Origin: Maritimibacter sp. 55A14
GTDB taxonomy: Bacteria > Pseudomonadota > Alphaproteobacteria > Rhodobacterales > Rhodobacteraceae
Direction of reading: 5' to 3'
Length of the DNA: 64,000 bases
Assembly (NCBI RefSeq): GCF_003122205.1
Contig: NZ_QEYE01000001.1
Location: forward strand, 124,001 to 188,000
The notes beneath the pieces are model-generated. The model searched no databases. It worked only from the letters and a program-made list of their open reading frames with translations, and was not told where the DNA came from. Shown here one piece after another: positions 8,124-16,425 of this stretch (positions are counted from its first letter, which is position 1; every line of letters starts with the position of its first letter). The translations under genes were made by a program, and so were the position numbers.

Positions 8124-9298
8124 GCGCGGCGCCCGTCCTGATCGCGGGTGGCGGCATCGGCGGGCTGGCTGCCGCGGCCGGCCTGGCGCAGAAGGGCATC
8201 GCATCGGTCGTCGTGGAACAGGCCGCGCGGCTGGGCGAGATCGGCGCGGGGATCCAGATAGGCCCCAACGCCTTCCATTCCTTCGACTATCTGGGCATCG
8301 GCGATGCCGCCCGCGCGAATGCGGTCTATATCGACGCGCTGCGCCTGATGGATGCGCAGGACGGCACCGAGATCACCCAGATCCCGCTGGGCGAGGCGTT
8401 CCGCGCCCGCATGGGCAACCCCTATGCCGTGGTGCACCGGGCCGACCTGCATGGCAGCCTGCTGGACTATTGCCGCGAAAGCCCACTGGTCGAGCTTCGC
8501 ACCGGCACACGGGTCACGGGCTATGCGCAAGAAGGCGGCACTGTCCGGCTGATATCGACGGAGGGCACGCTTGCGGGTCGCGCGCTGATCGGGGCCGAGG
8601 GGCTGCGCTCACCCATCCGCGCGCAGATGCTGCGCGACGGGGAGCCGCGCATCTCGGGCCACACGACATACCGTTCGGTCATCCCGACGGAACAGATGCC
8701 CGAGGATCTGCGCTGGAACGCAGCCACGCTCTGGGCCGGGCCGAAATGCCATATCGTGCATTACCCGCTCAAGGGCTGGAAGGTTTTCAACCTCGTCGTG
8801 ACCTATCACCGCGACCTTCAGGAGGCGATCGCCGGCCGGCCGGTCAGCAAGGCGGAGGTGGCGCAGGGCTTCGAGCATATCCATCCCCGCGCGCGCCAGA
8901 TCATCGAGCACGGGCAGGACTGGAAGCTCTGGGTGCTCTGCGACCGCGAGCCGGTTTCGAACTGGGTCGACGGCCGCGTGGCGCTTCTGGGCGATGCGGC
9001 CCACCCGATGCTGCAGTATTTCGCGCAGGGCGCCTGCATGGCGATGGAGGACGCGGTGGCTCTGTCGCATTGCATGGCGGCCCATGACGACACCGAAACG
9101 GCGCTGGAGCGCTATCAGCAGATGCGGCGGGTGCGCACCGCGCGGGTGCAGATGAATTCCCGCCTCATCGGCGATTACATCTACCATCCCGACGACGCCA
9201 AGGCGGCGGTGCGCAACCACGTAATGTCCACCATGACGCCCGAGGACTGGTGCGACCGGCTGCACTGGCTCTATGGCTCCAACGGGCTGGAAACCTGA
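8120..9298 (+). CDS. 3-hydroxybenzoate 6-monooxygenase-like FAD hydroxylase
   Basis: A 392-residue class A flavoprotein hydroxylase, expected to turn 3-hydroxybenzoate into gentisate with NAD(P)H and oxygen. The FAD-binding GGGIGGLAAAAGL is at residues 9-21, and the second FAD motif GDAAHPMLQYFAQGACMAMEDA lies near 290. The substrate is inferred from the next gene, gentisate dioxygenase, and from overall resemblance to 3HB6H/salicylate hydroxylase types; salicylate 5-position chemistry cannot be excluded. Its start overlaps the possible leader peptide. Confidence 0.85.
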   Translation: MSAAPVLIAGGGIGGLAAAAGLAQKGIASVVVEQAARLGEIGAGIQIGPNAFHSFDYLGIGDAARANAVYIDALRLMDAQDGTEITQIPLGEAFRARMGNPYAVVHRADLHGSLLDYCRESPLVELRTGTRVTGYAQEGGTVRLISTEGTLAGRALIGAEGLRSPIRAQMLRDGEPRISGHTTYRSVIPTEQMPEDLRWNAATLWAGPKCHIVHYPLKGWKVFNLVVTYHRDLQEAIAGRPVSKAEVAQGFEHIHPRARQIIEHGQDWKLWVLCDREPVSNWVDGRVALLGDAAHPMLQYFAQGACMAMEDAVALSHCMAAHDDTETALERYQQMRRVRTARVQMNSRLIGDYIYHPDDAKAAVRNHVMSTMTPEDWCDRLHWLYGSNGLET

Positions 9299-9311
9299 AG
9301 AGGAGGACAGC

Positions 9312-10361
9312 ATGTCCCTGACCGAGAAACCCGAAGAGACGCCGGAGCGGCTGGCCTTCTACGACAAGATCGACAAGGAGGCGTTCACGCCGCTCTGGGC
9401 GGTGATGTCCTCGATCATCACGCCGGAGCCGAAAAGCGCCTGCCAGCCGCATATCTGGCGTTTCGAGAATGCCCGCGCGCATTTGCTGGAGGCCGGCGGG
9501 CTGATCACCGCCAAGGAGGCCGAGCGGCGCGTGCTGATCCTGGAAAATCCCGGCCTGCGCGGCACATCGAAGATCACCACCTCGCTCTATGCCGGGCTGC
9601 AACTTGTCATGCCGGGCGAGGTCGCACCGGCGCATCGGCACAGCCAGTCGGCGCTGCGCTTCGTGCTCGACGGCTCGGGCGCCCATACCGCCGTCAACGG
9701 CGAGCGGACCGAGATGCAATATGGCGATTTCGTCATCACCCCGCCCTGGGCCTGGCATGACCACGGCAATACCACGGATGAGCCGATGATCTGGCTCGAC
9801 GGGCTCGACATTCCCATCGTGACGCATTTCGACGCCTCTTTTGCCGAGGGCATGGACGCCGACGAACAGCCGATCACCCGCCAGACCGGCGACAGCCTGG
9901 CCCGGTTCGGCGCCAACATGCTGCCGGTGGACTACCGGCAGGAGAAACTGGCCTCGCCGATCTTCAACTATTCCTATGCCCGCTCGCGCGAGGCGCTGGA
10001 GAAGATGAAAGCGCAGCAGGAATGGGATCCCTGCCACGGGCTGAAGATGCGCTATGTGAACCCCGTTGATGGCGGCTATGCGATGCCCACCATCGCGCCC
10101 TTCCTGCAATTGCTGCCCAAGGGGTTCAAGACCGCCGCCTACCGTTCCACCGACGCGACGGTCCATGTCCCGGTGGAGGGGCGCGGGCGGACCAGCATCG
10201 CGGGCGAAACCTTCGAATGGGGGCCGCGCGACATTTTCGTAGTGCCAAGCTGGCACCATGTCAGTCACGAGGCGGATGAGGAAGCCGTGCTCTTCAGCTA
10301 TTCCGACCGCGTGGCGCAGGAAAAGCTGGGGCTTTTCCGCCAGGACCGCGGCAACAACTGA
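9312..10361 (+). CDS. Gentisate 1,2-dioxygenase
   Basis: A 349-residue bicupin Fe(II) ring-cleavage enzyme that opens gentisate to maleylpyruvate. The first cupin carries the iron ligands His108 and His110 (PAHRHSQSALRFVLDG) and His149 (WAWHDHGN), with a second cupin in the C-terminal half (GRGRTSIAGETFEWGPRDIF). A strong AGGAGG at 9300-9305 fixes the start. It sits 13 bases after the monooxygenase and 14 bases before the fumarylpyruvate hydrolase. Confidence 0.93.
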   Translation: MSLTEKPEETPERLAFYDKIDKEAFTPLWAVMSSIITPEPKSACQPHIWRFENARAHLLEAGGLITAKEAERRVLILENPGLRGTSKITTSLYAGLQLVMPGEVAPAHRHSQSALRFVLDGSGAHTAVNGERTEMQYGDFVITPPWAWHDHGNTTDEPMIWLDGLDIPIVTHFDASFAEGMDADEQPITRQTGDSLARFGANMLPVDYRQEKLASPIFNYSYARSREALEKMKAQQEWDPCHGLKMRYVNPVDGGYAMPTIAPFLQLLPKGFKTAAYRSTDATVHVPVEGRGRTSIAGETFEWGPRDIFVVPSWHHVSHEADEEAVLFSYSDRVAQEKLGLFRQDRGNN

Positions 10362-10375
10362 GGATCGGATCACCC

Positions 10376-11071
10376 ATGGATTATGTCTTCCCCCCTGCCC
10401 CCGTCCCGTCGGTCGCCGTCGCGGGCAGCGACGCGCGCCTGCCGGTGCGCCGCATTTTCTGCGTCGGGCGCAACTACGCCGCCCATGCCCGCGAGATGGG
10501 CAAGGATCCGGACCGCGAGCCACCCTTCTTCTTCATGAAACCCGCCGACGCGCTGGTCATGGATGGCGAGACCGTGGCCTATCCGCCGCAGACCGAGAAC
10601 CTGCATTACGAGGCCGAGATGGTCGCCGCCATCGGCACGGGCGGGCACGACATCGCGCCGGAGGAGAGTCTTTCCCACGTCTGGGGCTACGCCGCGGGCA
10701 ACGAGCTGACCCGCCGCGACTTGCAGATGGAGGCGCGCGACATGGGCCGGCCCTGGGACCTGGGCAAGGGCTTCGATCGCTCCGCCGTGGTCGGGCCGGT
10801 GCATCCGGTGGCCGAGGTCGGCCATCCCGACAAGGGCTTCATCCGGCTGCGGGTCAACGGCGAGACGCGGCAGGATGCCGACCTGGCCGAACTGATCTGG
10901 TCGGTGCCCGAGATCATCTCGATACTGTCTCAATCCGTGACGCTGGCGCCGGGCGACCTGATCATGACCGGCACGCCGGCGGGGGTGGGCGCGCTGCTGC
11001 CCGGCGATGTCTGCGAGGTCGAGGTGGAGGGGCTGGGCCGGATCACCACCACGATCGGCCCGCGCGCCTGA
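10376..11071 (+). CDS. Fumarylpyruvate hydrolase (FAH family)
   Basis: A 231-residue fumarylacetoacetate-hydrolase-fold enzyme with the family hallmarks FCVGRNYAAHAREMG at the N-terminus, the metal-site acidic motif HYEAEMV near residue 80, and PGDLIMTGTPAGVG near 200. In the gentisate route it splits fumarylpyruvate into fumarate and pyruvate. No maleylpyruvate isomerase gene accompanies it, so either a remote isomerase is used or this enzyme hydrolyses maleylpyruvate directly, as some family members do. Confidence 0.9.
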   Translation: MDYVFPPAPVPSVAVAGSDARLPVRRIFCVGRNYAAHAREMGKDPDREPPFFFMKPADALVMDGETVAYPPQTENLHYEAEMVAAIGTGGHDIAPEESLSHVWGYAAGNELTRRDLQMEARDMGRPWDLGKGFDRSAVVGPVHPVAEVGHPDKGFIRLRVNGETRQDADLAELIWSVPEIISILSQSVTLAPGDLIMTGTPAGVGALLPGDVCEVEVEGLGRITTTIGPRA

Positions 11072-11084
11072 ACTGCGGACGGGC

Positions 11085-11723
11085 TCAGCCCAGCCGCCCA
11101 AGCTCCCGCGCCAGATCGCCATAGCCGGTGAAGCGGCGCTCATATTCCAGTCCCAGCCGCGCCGCGCAGGCGCGCGCCTTGATGTCGAGGGCGGGATCGT
11201 CGGTCTGCGCCTGGTAGACCAGCCGGGTGTAGTTGCCGAAGAGCATGTCGCGCAGCTCCGGGTGCCGGTCGAGCCCCATCGGCTTCCACACGAAAGCGTC
11301 GAACTGCTTGACCAGGAAATCGGTCAGGTAGAAGACCGTCATCTCGTCCTCGGCCTTCGCGGCGAAGGCCTCGTTGCCCTCGAAGAAGGCGTAGCAATGC
11401 GGACCCGGCACCATCTCCACGCCCAACTCGGCGCATTTGGCCTGCAACCCGCCGCCGGTGCCGCAATCGGCATAGACCACGAAAATCGTCTCATAGGCGT
11501 CGCGGTGCTTCTCCACCGCCTGCGCCACGGCCTGGGTGATCTTCTCGGGATAGAGATGCAGCTTGGCGGGCAGGCAGGTCAGGTCCATGTGGTCCCAGCC
11601 ATTGGCGCGCTTCAGCGCCAGTATCTCGTGGGCCAGTGCGCCGCAGGCGATCAGCAGAATGCGCCCGCGCCCGTCGGCCGCGTTCAGCCCCTCTTCGGTC
11701 AGTGTCCTGTCGTCGGGTTTCAC
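11085..11723 (-). CDS. DUF1638 protein, probable corrinoid/methionine-synthase accessory
   Basis: A 212-residue soluble protein of the DUF1638 family, recognisable by ILLIACGALAHEILALKRANGWDHMDLTCLPA and VVYADCGTGGGL. The start is GTG at 11723. Members commonly lie beside corrinoid proteins and methyltransferases, and the gene encoding such a protein is 447 bases upstream. A role in handling or reactivating the cobalamin methyl carrier is inference; the biochemical activity is not established from sequence. The terminator at 12121-12146 separates it from the corrinoid gene, so it may have its own transcript with the small membrane protein. Confidence 0.8.
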   Translation of the reverse strand: MKPDDRTLTEEGLNAADGRGRILLIACGALAHEILALKRANGWDHMDLTCLPAKLHLYPEKITQAVAQAVEKHRDAYETIFVVYADCGTGGGLQAKCAELGVEMVPGPHCYAFFEGNEAFAAKAEDEMTVFYLTDFLVKQFDAFVWKPMGLDRHPELRDMLFGNYTRLVYQAQTDDPALDIKARACAARLGLEYERRFTGYGDLARELGRLG

Positions 11724-11818
11724 TTCAGCACCATTGCGGTTCCGTGGAAGACCACCTCGCTGCGCGCCAGCCCCCGCACCGCGGCGGTCTCCCGCCCTGG
11801 CACCGCCTCGGTCGTCAC
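11720..11818 (-). CDS. Possible 32-residue ORF overlapping the DUF1638 start
   Basis: GTG at 11818 opens a 32-codon frame (ends FHGTAMVLK) whose TGA at 11722-11720 overlaps the GTG start of the DUF1638 gene by two bases, the pattern of coupled translation. It begins 11 bases after the stop of the small membrane protein and fills an otherwise empty gap. It has no recognised domain and no strong ribosome-binding site, so it may be chance. Confidence 0.25.
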   Translation of the reverse strand: MTTEAVPGRETAAVRGLARSEVVFHGTAMVLK

Positions 11819-11828
11819 ACCCGGGAGA

Positions 11829-12047
11829 TTACTTTTCGATACGATCATAATGATCGTCGTCGCGCTTCGACAGCCGGTCCGAGATGACGCGGAAGATCAG
11901 GTAGGCGATCAGCGCCACCGGGATTACCACCAGCCAGCTCAGCGCCGGGGACCGCACCAGGCCCGACAGCAGCGTGCCCAGGAACAGCGTCACCCCGGCC
12001 GTCGCGAAGACGCAGACGAGGATCAGGACGAGGCGGTCGACGGGCAT
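11829..12047 (-). CDS. Small two-helix membrane protein
   Basis: A 72-residue protein with two hydrophobic helices (about residues 4-29 and 34-56) and a short charged tail (SDRLSKRDDDHYDRIEK). The start at 12047 is preferred because GGAAGG stands seven bases before it; an in-frame ATG at 12062 would add five residues. I do not recognise the family. It lies between the corrinoid gene's terminator and the DUF1638 gene, in the same direction, so it may be co-transcribed with DUF1638. Confidence 0.65.
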   Translation of the reverse strand: MPVDRLVLILVCVFATAGVTLFLGTLLSGLVRSPALSWLVVIPVALIAYLIFRVISDRLSKRDDDHYDRIEK

Positions 12048-12120
12048 GGCCTGGCCTTCCATAGCGAGTACCTGCCATTAACTTGTGTCATCGCACCGCG
12101 AAAGCCAAGGCCGCCTGCGC

Positions 12121-12146
12121 CAAAAGGCCCCACAGGGGGCCTTTTG
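12121..12146. terminator. Intrinsic terminator downstream of the corrinoid gene
   Basis: An 11-base-pair perfect stem, CAAAAGGCCCC paired with GGGGCCTTTTG, with a 4-base loop (ACAG). The A- and T-rich ends make it usable in both directions. It lies 24 bases past the corrinoid protein stop on the minus strand and is the clearest terminator in the window. Confidence 0.85.
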
Positions 12147-12169
12147 CGCGTCACGCGGCGGCAATTCCG

Positions 12170-12868
12170 TCACGCATTGGGCTGATTGTGCTTGCGCGAC
12201 ACATAGGTCTTCGCGGTTTCCACCGCCACCGCGGCGTCGCGGCAATAGGCATCGGCGCCGATCGCCTTGCCGAATTCCTCGTTCAGCGGCGCACCGCCCA
12301 CCAGCACGATGTATTCGTCGCGGATGCCCATCTCGATCATCGTGTCGATCACGACCTTCATGTAGGGCATGGTGGTGGTCAGCAGCGCCGACATGCCCAG
12401 GATGTCCGGCTGTTCGCTTTCCAGCGCTTCCATGTAGTTCTCGACCGGGTTGTTGATGCCCAGATCGACGACCTCGAAGCCCGCGCCTTCCATCATCATG
12501 CTGACCAGGTTCTTGCCGATGTCGTGGATGTCGCCCTTGACCGTTCCGATCACCATCTTGCCCTGCTTGGGCGCGCCGGTCTCGATCAGCAGCGGCTTGA
12601 GGATGGACATGCCGCCCTTCATCGCGTTTGCCGCCAGCAGCACCTCGGGCACGAAGAGGATGCCGTCCCGGAAGTCCTCGCCCACGATCTTCATGCCGCC
12701 GACCAGCGCCTCGGTCAGGATCCGGTAGGGCGCCCAGCCACGCTCCAGCAGGATATACACGCCGTCCTCGACCTCGTCCTTGAGACCATCGTAAAGGTCG
12801 TCATGCATCTGCGGCACGAGTTCCTCGTCGGGCAGTTCCGACAGGACAATATCTTCTTCATCAGCCAT
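12170..12868 (-). CDS. Corrinoid (B12-binding) methyl-carrier protein
   Basis: A 232-residue two-domain protein: a four-helix cap (about 15-100) and a Rossmann-like B12 domain from about 104. The cobalamin motif GDIHDIGKN at 112-120 supplies the lower axial ligand His115; GMSALLTTTMPYMK and VLVGGAPLNEEF complete the site. Such proteins carry a methyl group between methyltransferases. With the homocysteine methyltransferase at 14161-15171 it would form two parts of a split cobalamin-dependent methionine synthase. The third, folate-binding part is not in the window. Alternatively it could serve a one-carbon demethylation system. Confidence 0.9.
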   Translation of the reverse strand: MADEEDIVLSELPDEELVPQMHDDLYDGLKDEVEDGVYILLERGWAPYRILTEALVGGMKIVGEDFRDGILFVPEVLLAANAMKGGMSILKPLLIETGAPKQGKMVIGTVKGDIHDIGKNLVSMMMEGAGFEVVDLGINNPVENYMEALESEQPDILGMSALLTTTMPYMKVVIDTMIEMGIRDEYIVLVGGAPLNEEFGKAIGADAYCRDAAVAVETAKTYVSRKHNQPNA

Positions 12869-13056
12869 GGTTTAACCCCGTTTGCTGCGCGCAGCCTCTA
12901 TTCATCTGGCGCTGTTTCCCCTTAATGCGGCATTCGCTCTGCGCGAATTGCGACATGCACCGCGCTCTAACCGACAGATTGTCGCAGGCGGACCGTGCCG
13001 CGGGACCGAATCCGCGCAGGCTTGCGCATGTTCCTGGTTCGTTCTAGTCTTGCGGC

Positions 13057-14139
13057 ATGCTGCCCCGACGCCCCATCGCGCCCGCCGAGCGCCCCGGCCG
13101 TGGCGCCACGACCAACCGCAGCGGCCGGTATGAGCAACTCACGCATGAGCGCGCCGACGACGGCTGGGAGCTTCCCTGGGAGGCGCCGCCGATCCGCACC
13201 GAGATCCGCGAGGAGCGCGCGCGCAGCATCCTGACGCGCAACACCTCCCCCGATGTGCCCTTCGACCGCTCGGTCAACCCCTATCGCGGCTGCGAACACG
13301 GCTGCATCTATTGTTTCGCGCGTCCCAGCCACGCTTGGCTGGGCCTCTCGCCGGGGCTCGATTTCGAGACCCGGCTGATCGCCCGCCCCGACGCGCCCGA
13401 ATTGCTGGACCGCACGCTGCGGAAACCGGGTTACAGGCCGCGGCCAATCGCCATCAGCACCAATACCGACCCCTACCAGCCGGCGGAGCGCGACCGCGGC
13501 ATCATGCGCGCGCTGCTGGAGGTGCTGCGCGACCACAACCACCCGGTGACGGTCGCCACCAAGGGCACGCTGATCGAGCGCGACGCGGATATCCTGGGCG
13601 AGATGGGCCGCAAGGGCCTGGCGCAGGCCGGCATTTCCGTGACCACGCTCGATCCCGGCCTCGCGCGGCGGCTGGAGCCGCGAGTGCCCGCCCCGGCGCG
13701 CCGGCTGGCCGCGATCGCGGCGCTGGCGGAGGCCGGCTGTCCGGTCCGCGTCATGGTCTCGCCGGTCATCCCCGCGCTGACCGACCACGAGGCCGAGCGC
13801 ATTCTGGAGGCCGCGCGCGATGCCGGGGCGCAGGCAGCGAGCTGGATCATGCTGCGCCTGCCGCTGGAGGTGGCGCCGCTTTTCCGCGAGTGGCTGGCCG
13901 AGCACGCGCCGGGCCGCGCGGCCCGCGTCATGGCGCGGGTGCGCGAGATGCATGGCGGGCGCGACTATGCCGCCGACTGGCACCGCCGGATGCGTGGCGA
14001 CGGCCCCTATGCCGCGATCGTTGCGCAGCGTATCCGCGTGGCGATGGCGCGGCTGGGCCTCAAGGCGGAACTGCCGCCGCTCGACCTGGCGCAGTTCGCC
14101 CCGCCCCCGCGTGCGGGCGATCAGTTGTCGCTCTTCTGA
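13057..14139 (+). CDS. Radical SAM protein, PA0069/SplB-like family
   Basis: A 360-residue radical SAM protein with the [4Fe-4S] motif CEHGCIYC (Cys79, Cys83, Cys86) preceded by NPYRG, the pattern of the PA0069 group related to spore photoproduct lyase. Conserved neighbours include STNTDPYQPAERD and TKGTLIERD. The reaction is unknown; repair-type or other radical chemistry is possible. It stands alone on the plus strand between two methyl-transfer genes on the minus strand, and the link to them may be only positional. Confidence 0.85.
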   Translation: MLPRRPIAPAERPGRGATTNRSGRYEQLTHERADDGWELPWEAPPIRTEIREERARSILTRNTSPDVPFDRSVNPYRGCEHGCIYCFARPSHAWLGLSPGLDFETRLIARPDAPELLDRTLRKPGYRPRPIAISTNTDPYQPAERDRGIMRALLEVLRDHNHPVTVATKGTLIERDADILGEMGRKGLAQAGISVTTLDPGLARRLEPRVPAPARRLAAIAALAEAGCPVRVMVSPVIPALTDHEAERILEAARDAGAQAASWIMLRLPLEVAPLFREWLAEHAPGRAARVMARVREMHGGRDYAADWHRRMRGDGPYAAIVAQRIRVAMARLGLKAELPPLDLAQFAPPPRAGDQLSLF

Positions 14140-14160
14140 AGTCATGGCTCCGGATCCGGC

Positions 14161-15171
14161 TCAGGCCCTGCGGCGGCGCCGTTCGCGCGGCTTGGCGCCC
14201 GCCCCGTCGGTGCCGTCGGAGACCGAGGAAAAACCGCCCAGGGTTTCGGCGATCTGCTCCAGCGTCGGGCGCGGCCCCGGCGTCCGGCTCTCAAGCGCGG
14301 CGCGCATCAGGCGCAGATGCTCGGGCATGGTGCCGCAGCAGCCGCCGATGATCCGCGCGCCGCAGTCGCGGGCCAGCACGGCGTATTCGGCCATCAACTC
14401 CGGCGTGCCGTCGTAATGGATATGCCCGTCCACGTATTTCGGGATGCCCGCGTTGCCCTTGGCGATCACCGGGCGCTCGGCCCCGGCGGCGAGGATGCCC
14501 AGCACGGTGCGCAGCAGATCGGCCGCGCCCACGCCGCAATTGGCCCCGAAGGCCAGCGGCGGATGGTCCATGCCCTCGACCAGTTGCGCCAGATCGGCCG
14601 ATGTCACGCCCATCATCGTGCGGCCCGCGGTGTCGAAACTCATCGTGCCGCACCAGGGCATGCCGGCCAGCCGCGCGGCTTCGCCTGCGGCCTTGTATTC
14701 CTCGGGCGCCGAGATCGTCTCGACCCAAAGCACATCGACACCGCCCGCCTTCAGCCCCTCGGCCTGCTCGTGGAACATCTCCACCGCATGCTCGGGCGTG
14801 AGCGCGCCCATCGGCGCCATGATCTCCCCCGTCGGGCCCATCGACCCCGCGACAATCACCTCGCGCCCCGCGGCATCCGCGATCTCGCGGCCGATCTCCG
14901 CCGCGACCCGGTTGAGTTCGGCCACGCGCGCCTCCGCCCCGTGCAGCTTGAGCCGTGAGGCATTGCCGCCGAAGCTGTTGGTCAGGAAGAGATCGCTGCC
15001 CGCCTCGACCGCGCCGGAATAAAGCGCGCGCACCTTTTCGGGCGCCTCCACATTCCACATCTCGGGCGCGTCGCCCGATTGCAGCCCCATGTTGAAGAGA
15101 TTGGTGCCCGTCGCGCCATCGGCCAGCACCCAGTCCCGCTCAGCGAGCATTCGCGTCAGTGCATCCGTCAT
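14161..15171 (-). CDS. bmt: Homocysteine S-methyltransferase (Bmt/MetH homocysteine module)
   Basis: A 336-residue zinc enzyme that methylates homocysteine to methionine. It starts with the module signature LADGATGTNLF and carries the zinc cysteines Cys212 (GANCGVG) and Cys278-Cys279 (GGCCGT). It is annotated in relatives as betaine-homocysteine methyltransferase, but the nearby corrinoid protein and DUF1638 favour service as the homocysteine part of a split MetH. The C-terminal 15 residues are a basic tail (KPRERRRRRA). It lies downstream of sufE, with a possible small ORF bridging the gap. Confidence 0.88.
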   Translation of the reverse strand: MTDALTRMLAERDWVLADGATGTNLFNMGLQSGDAPEMWNVEAPEKVRALYSGAVEAGSDLFLTNSFGGNASRLKLHGAEARVAELNRVAAEIGREIADAAGREVIVAGSMGPTGEIMAPMGALTPEHAVEMFHEQAEGLKAGGVDVLWVETISAPEEYKAAGEAARLAGMPWCGTMSFDTAGRTMMGVTSADLAQLVEGMDHPPLAFGANCGVGAADLLRTVLGILAAGAERPVIAKGNAGIPKYVDGHIHYDGTPELMAEYAVLARDCGARIIGGCCGTMPEHLRLMRAALESRTPGPRPTLEQIAETLGGFSSVSDGTDGAGAKPRERRRRRA

Positions 15172-15310
15172 GCTGATTGGCCTCCATTCCGCTCATGCCG
15201 AGCCGGGCCGAGTCGCGCGCCCCGTCCCTTTCATACCAGATGTGCCACGACGTGCCCGCCGGCACAAACTCATATCCGGCATGAAAATGATGAATTCCGC
15301 TCAAGTTCAC
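15140..15310 (-). CDS. Possible 56-residue ORF linking sufE and the methyltransferase gene
   Basis: GTG at 15310 overlaps the sufE stop (GTGA), and the frame runs 56 codons to a stop at 15140, overlapping the first 32 bases of the methyltransferase gene. The core FHAGYEFVPAGTSWHIWYER is rich in aromatic residues and does not look like random high-GC translation. No family recognised. It may be a real small protein or only a coupling ORF. Confidence 0.35.
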   Translation of the reverse strand: MNLSGIHHFHAGYEFVPAGTSWHIWYERDGARDSARLGMSGMEANQHDGCTDANAR

Positions 15311-15735
15311 GCCGCTGCGGCGCGGCCGGCGACCTCCCTGATACGCCCGACCATGGCCCTGAGCCCGTTGGAGCGCTGCGCCGAGAGATGGTCGTGCAGC
15401 CCGAGCCGTGCCAGAGCGCCGCCTGCGTCGAGCGTTTGCACCTCCCGCACGGGGCGTCCGGCGTAAAGCGCGTGCAGCACCGCAATCAGGCCGCGCACGA
15501 TCATCGCGTCGCTGTCGCCGCGGAAGCTGAATGTGGCCTCGGGACCCTCGCCCTCGATCTCGGGCACCAGCCAGACCTGGCTGGCGCAGCCCTCGACCTT
15601 GGTGGCGGGCACGCGAAAAGCGTCGTCGAGCGGGTCCATCGCGCGGCCCAGCTCGATCACGTAGCGGTACCTGTCTTCCCAATCCTCGAGAAACTCGAAG
15701 TTTTCGGCGATTTCCTCGAATTCGGTTTCAGCCAA
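15307..15735 (-). CDS. sufE: SufE family sulfur acceptor protein
   Basis: SufE takes sulfur from the cysteine desulfurase SufS and passes it to the SufBCD scaffold for iron-sulfur assembly. With a TTG start at 15735, seven bases after GGGAG, the product has 142 residues, the normal length, and begins AETEFEEIAENFEFLEDWEDRYRYVIELG, the standard SufE opening. The sulfur-accepting cysteine is Cys50 in KVEGCASQVW. An ATG at 15786 would add 17 atypical residues. No other suf gene is in the window. Confidence 0.9.
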   Translation of the reverse strand: MAETEFEEIAENFEFLEDWEDRYRYVIELGRAMDPLDDAFRVPATKVEGCASQVWLVPEIEGEGPEATFSFRGDSDAMIVRGLIAVLHALYAGRPVREVQTLDAGGALARLGLHDHLSAQRSNGLRAMVGRIREVAGRAAAA

Positions 15736-15879
15736 CTCAGATCTCCCGTCGCGTCCCTGCCCTTCACGTAGGGACAAGCGCTGCAAAGGTCCAGTCCGCG
15801 CCGCCGCCGGCCCGGATCATGGCTTTCCAATAGCTCCGGTTTCGGTTTATCCAAGGGCAGGTTGCAAGGGAAGCCGTCC

Positions 15880-16425
15880 ATGAAAGCCGTCACCGCCGCC
15901 CTGTCGATCCTTTTGCTGGTCAGCGCCTGCGCGACGATCCGCGAGTCGCGCCTCAACCCGGTCAACTGGTTCGGCCGCAGCGTGGAGACGCGCCAGCCGG
16001 CGCGCGGCCAGGATGCGCAACTGATCGCCGCGGCGGAGACCGAGGCCGCGCGGCCGATCGGGGCCGACGGCCGGCCGATCCGCCCGGCGCTTCGCCACGA
16101 TATCGGCGATTACCGCATCCTTGTGACCGAGATCACCGACCTGGACGTGATCCGCGTGCCCGGCGGAGCCATCGTGCAAGCCACCGGACGGCCGCGCCGC
16201 CAGGGCTACTGGGACGCGGATCTGGTCATGGCGCGGCTCAGCGACCAGACGGAGGAACGGCTGGTCCTGGAACTCCGTGTCTTTCCGCCCGTCGCCGCGC
16301 GGCCCGCGGGCAGTGCCCCCTCGCGCGAAGTCGTGGTCGCCCGCCACCTGAGTGCGAAAGTACTCGACGGCGTGCGCGAGATCGTCGTCGTGGGCCAGAT
16401 GAACCGCATGAGTTCGCGCCGCTAG
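15880..16425 (+). CDS. Predicted lipoprotein
   Basis: A 181-residue protein with a lipoprotein signal: MKAVTAALSILLLVSAC with lipobox VSAC and lipidated Cys17, followed by a hydrophilic region. The mature part (DIGDYRILVTEITDLDVIRVPGG) appears to be a beta-rich envelope domain I cannot assign. The start at 15880 puts the signal peptide at the N-terminus; a TTG at 15862 is less likely. The TAG stop sits exactly at the edge of the inverted-repeat element that begins at 16425, within a CTAG that resembles an insertion target. Confidence 0.75.
   Translation: MKAVTAALSILLLVSACATIRESRLNPVNWFGRSVETRQPARGQDAQLIAAAETEAARPIGADGRPIRPALRHDIGDYRILVTEITDLDVIRVPGGAIVQATGRPRRQGYWDADLVMARLSDQTEERLVLELRVFPPVAARPAGSAPSREVVVARHLSAKVLDGVREIVVVGQMNRMSSRR

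Noticed and set aside
12869-13056. Possible cobalamin or SAM riboswitch upstream of the corrinoid gene
   Set aside because: I looked for the conserved B12-box GCCACTG and for compact SAM-riboswitch stems in this gap and near the methyltransferase gene and saw neither.
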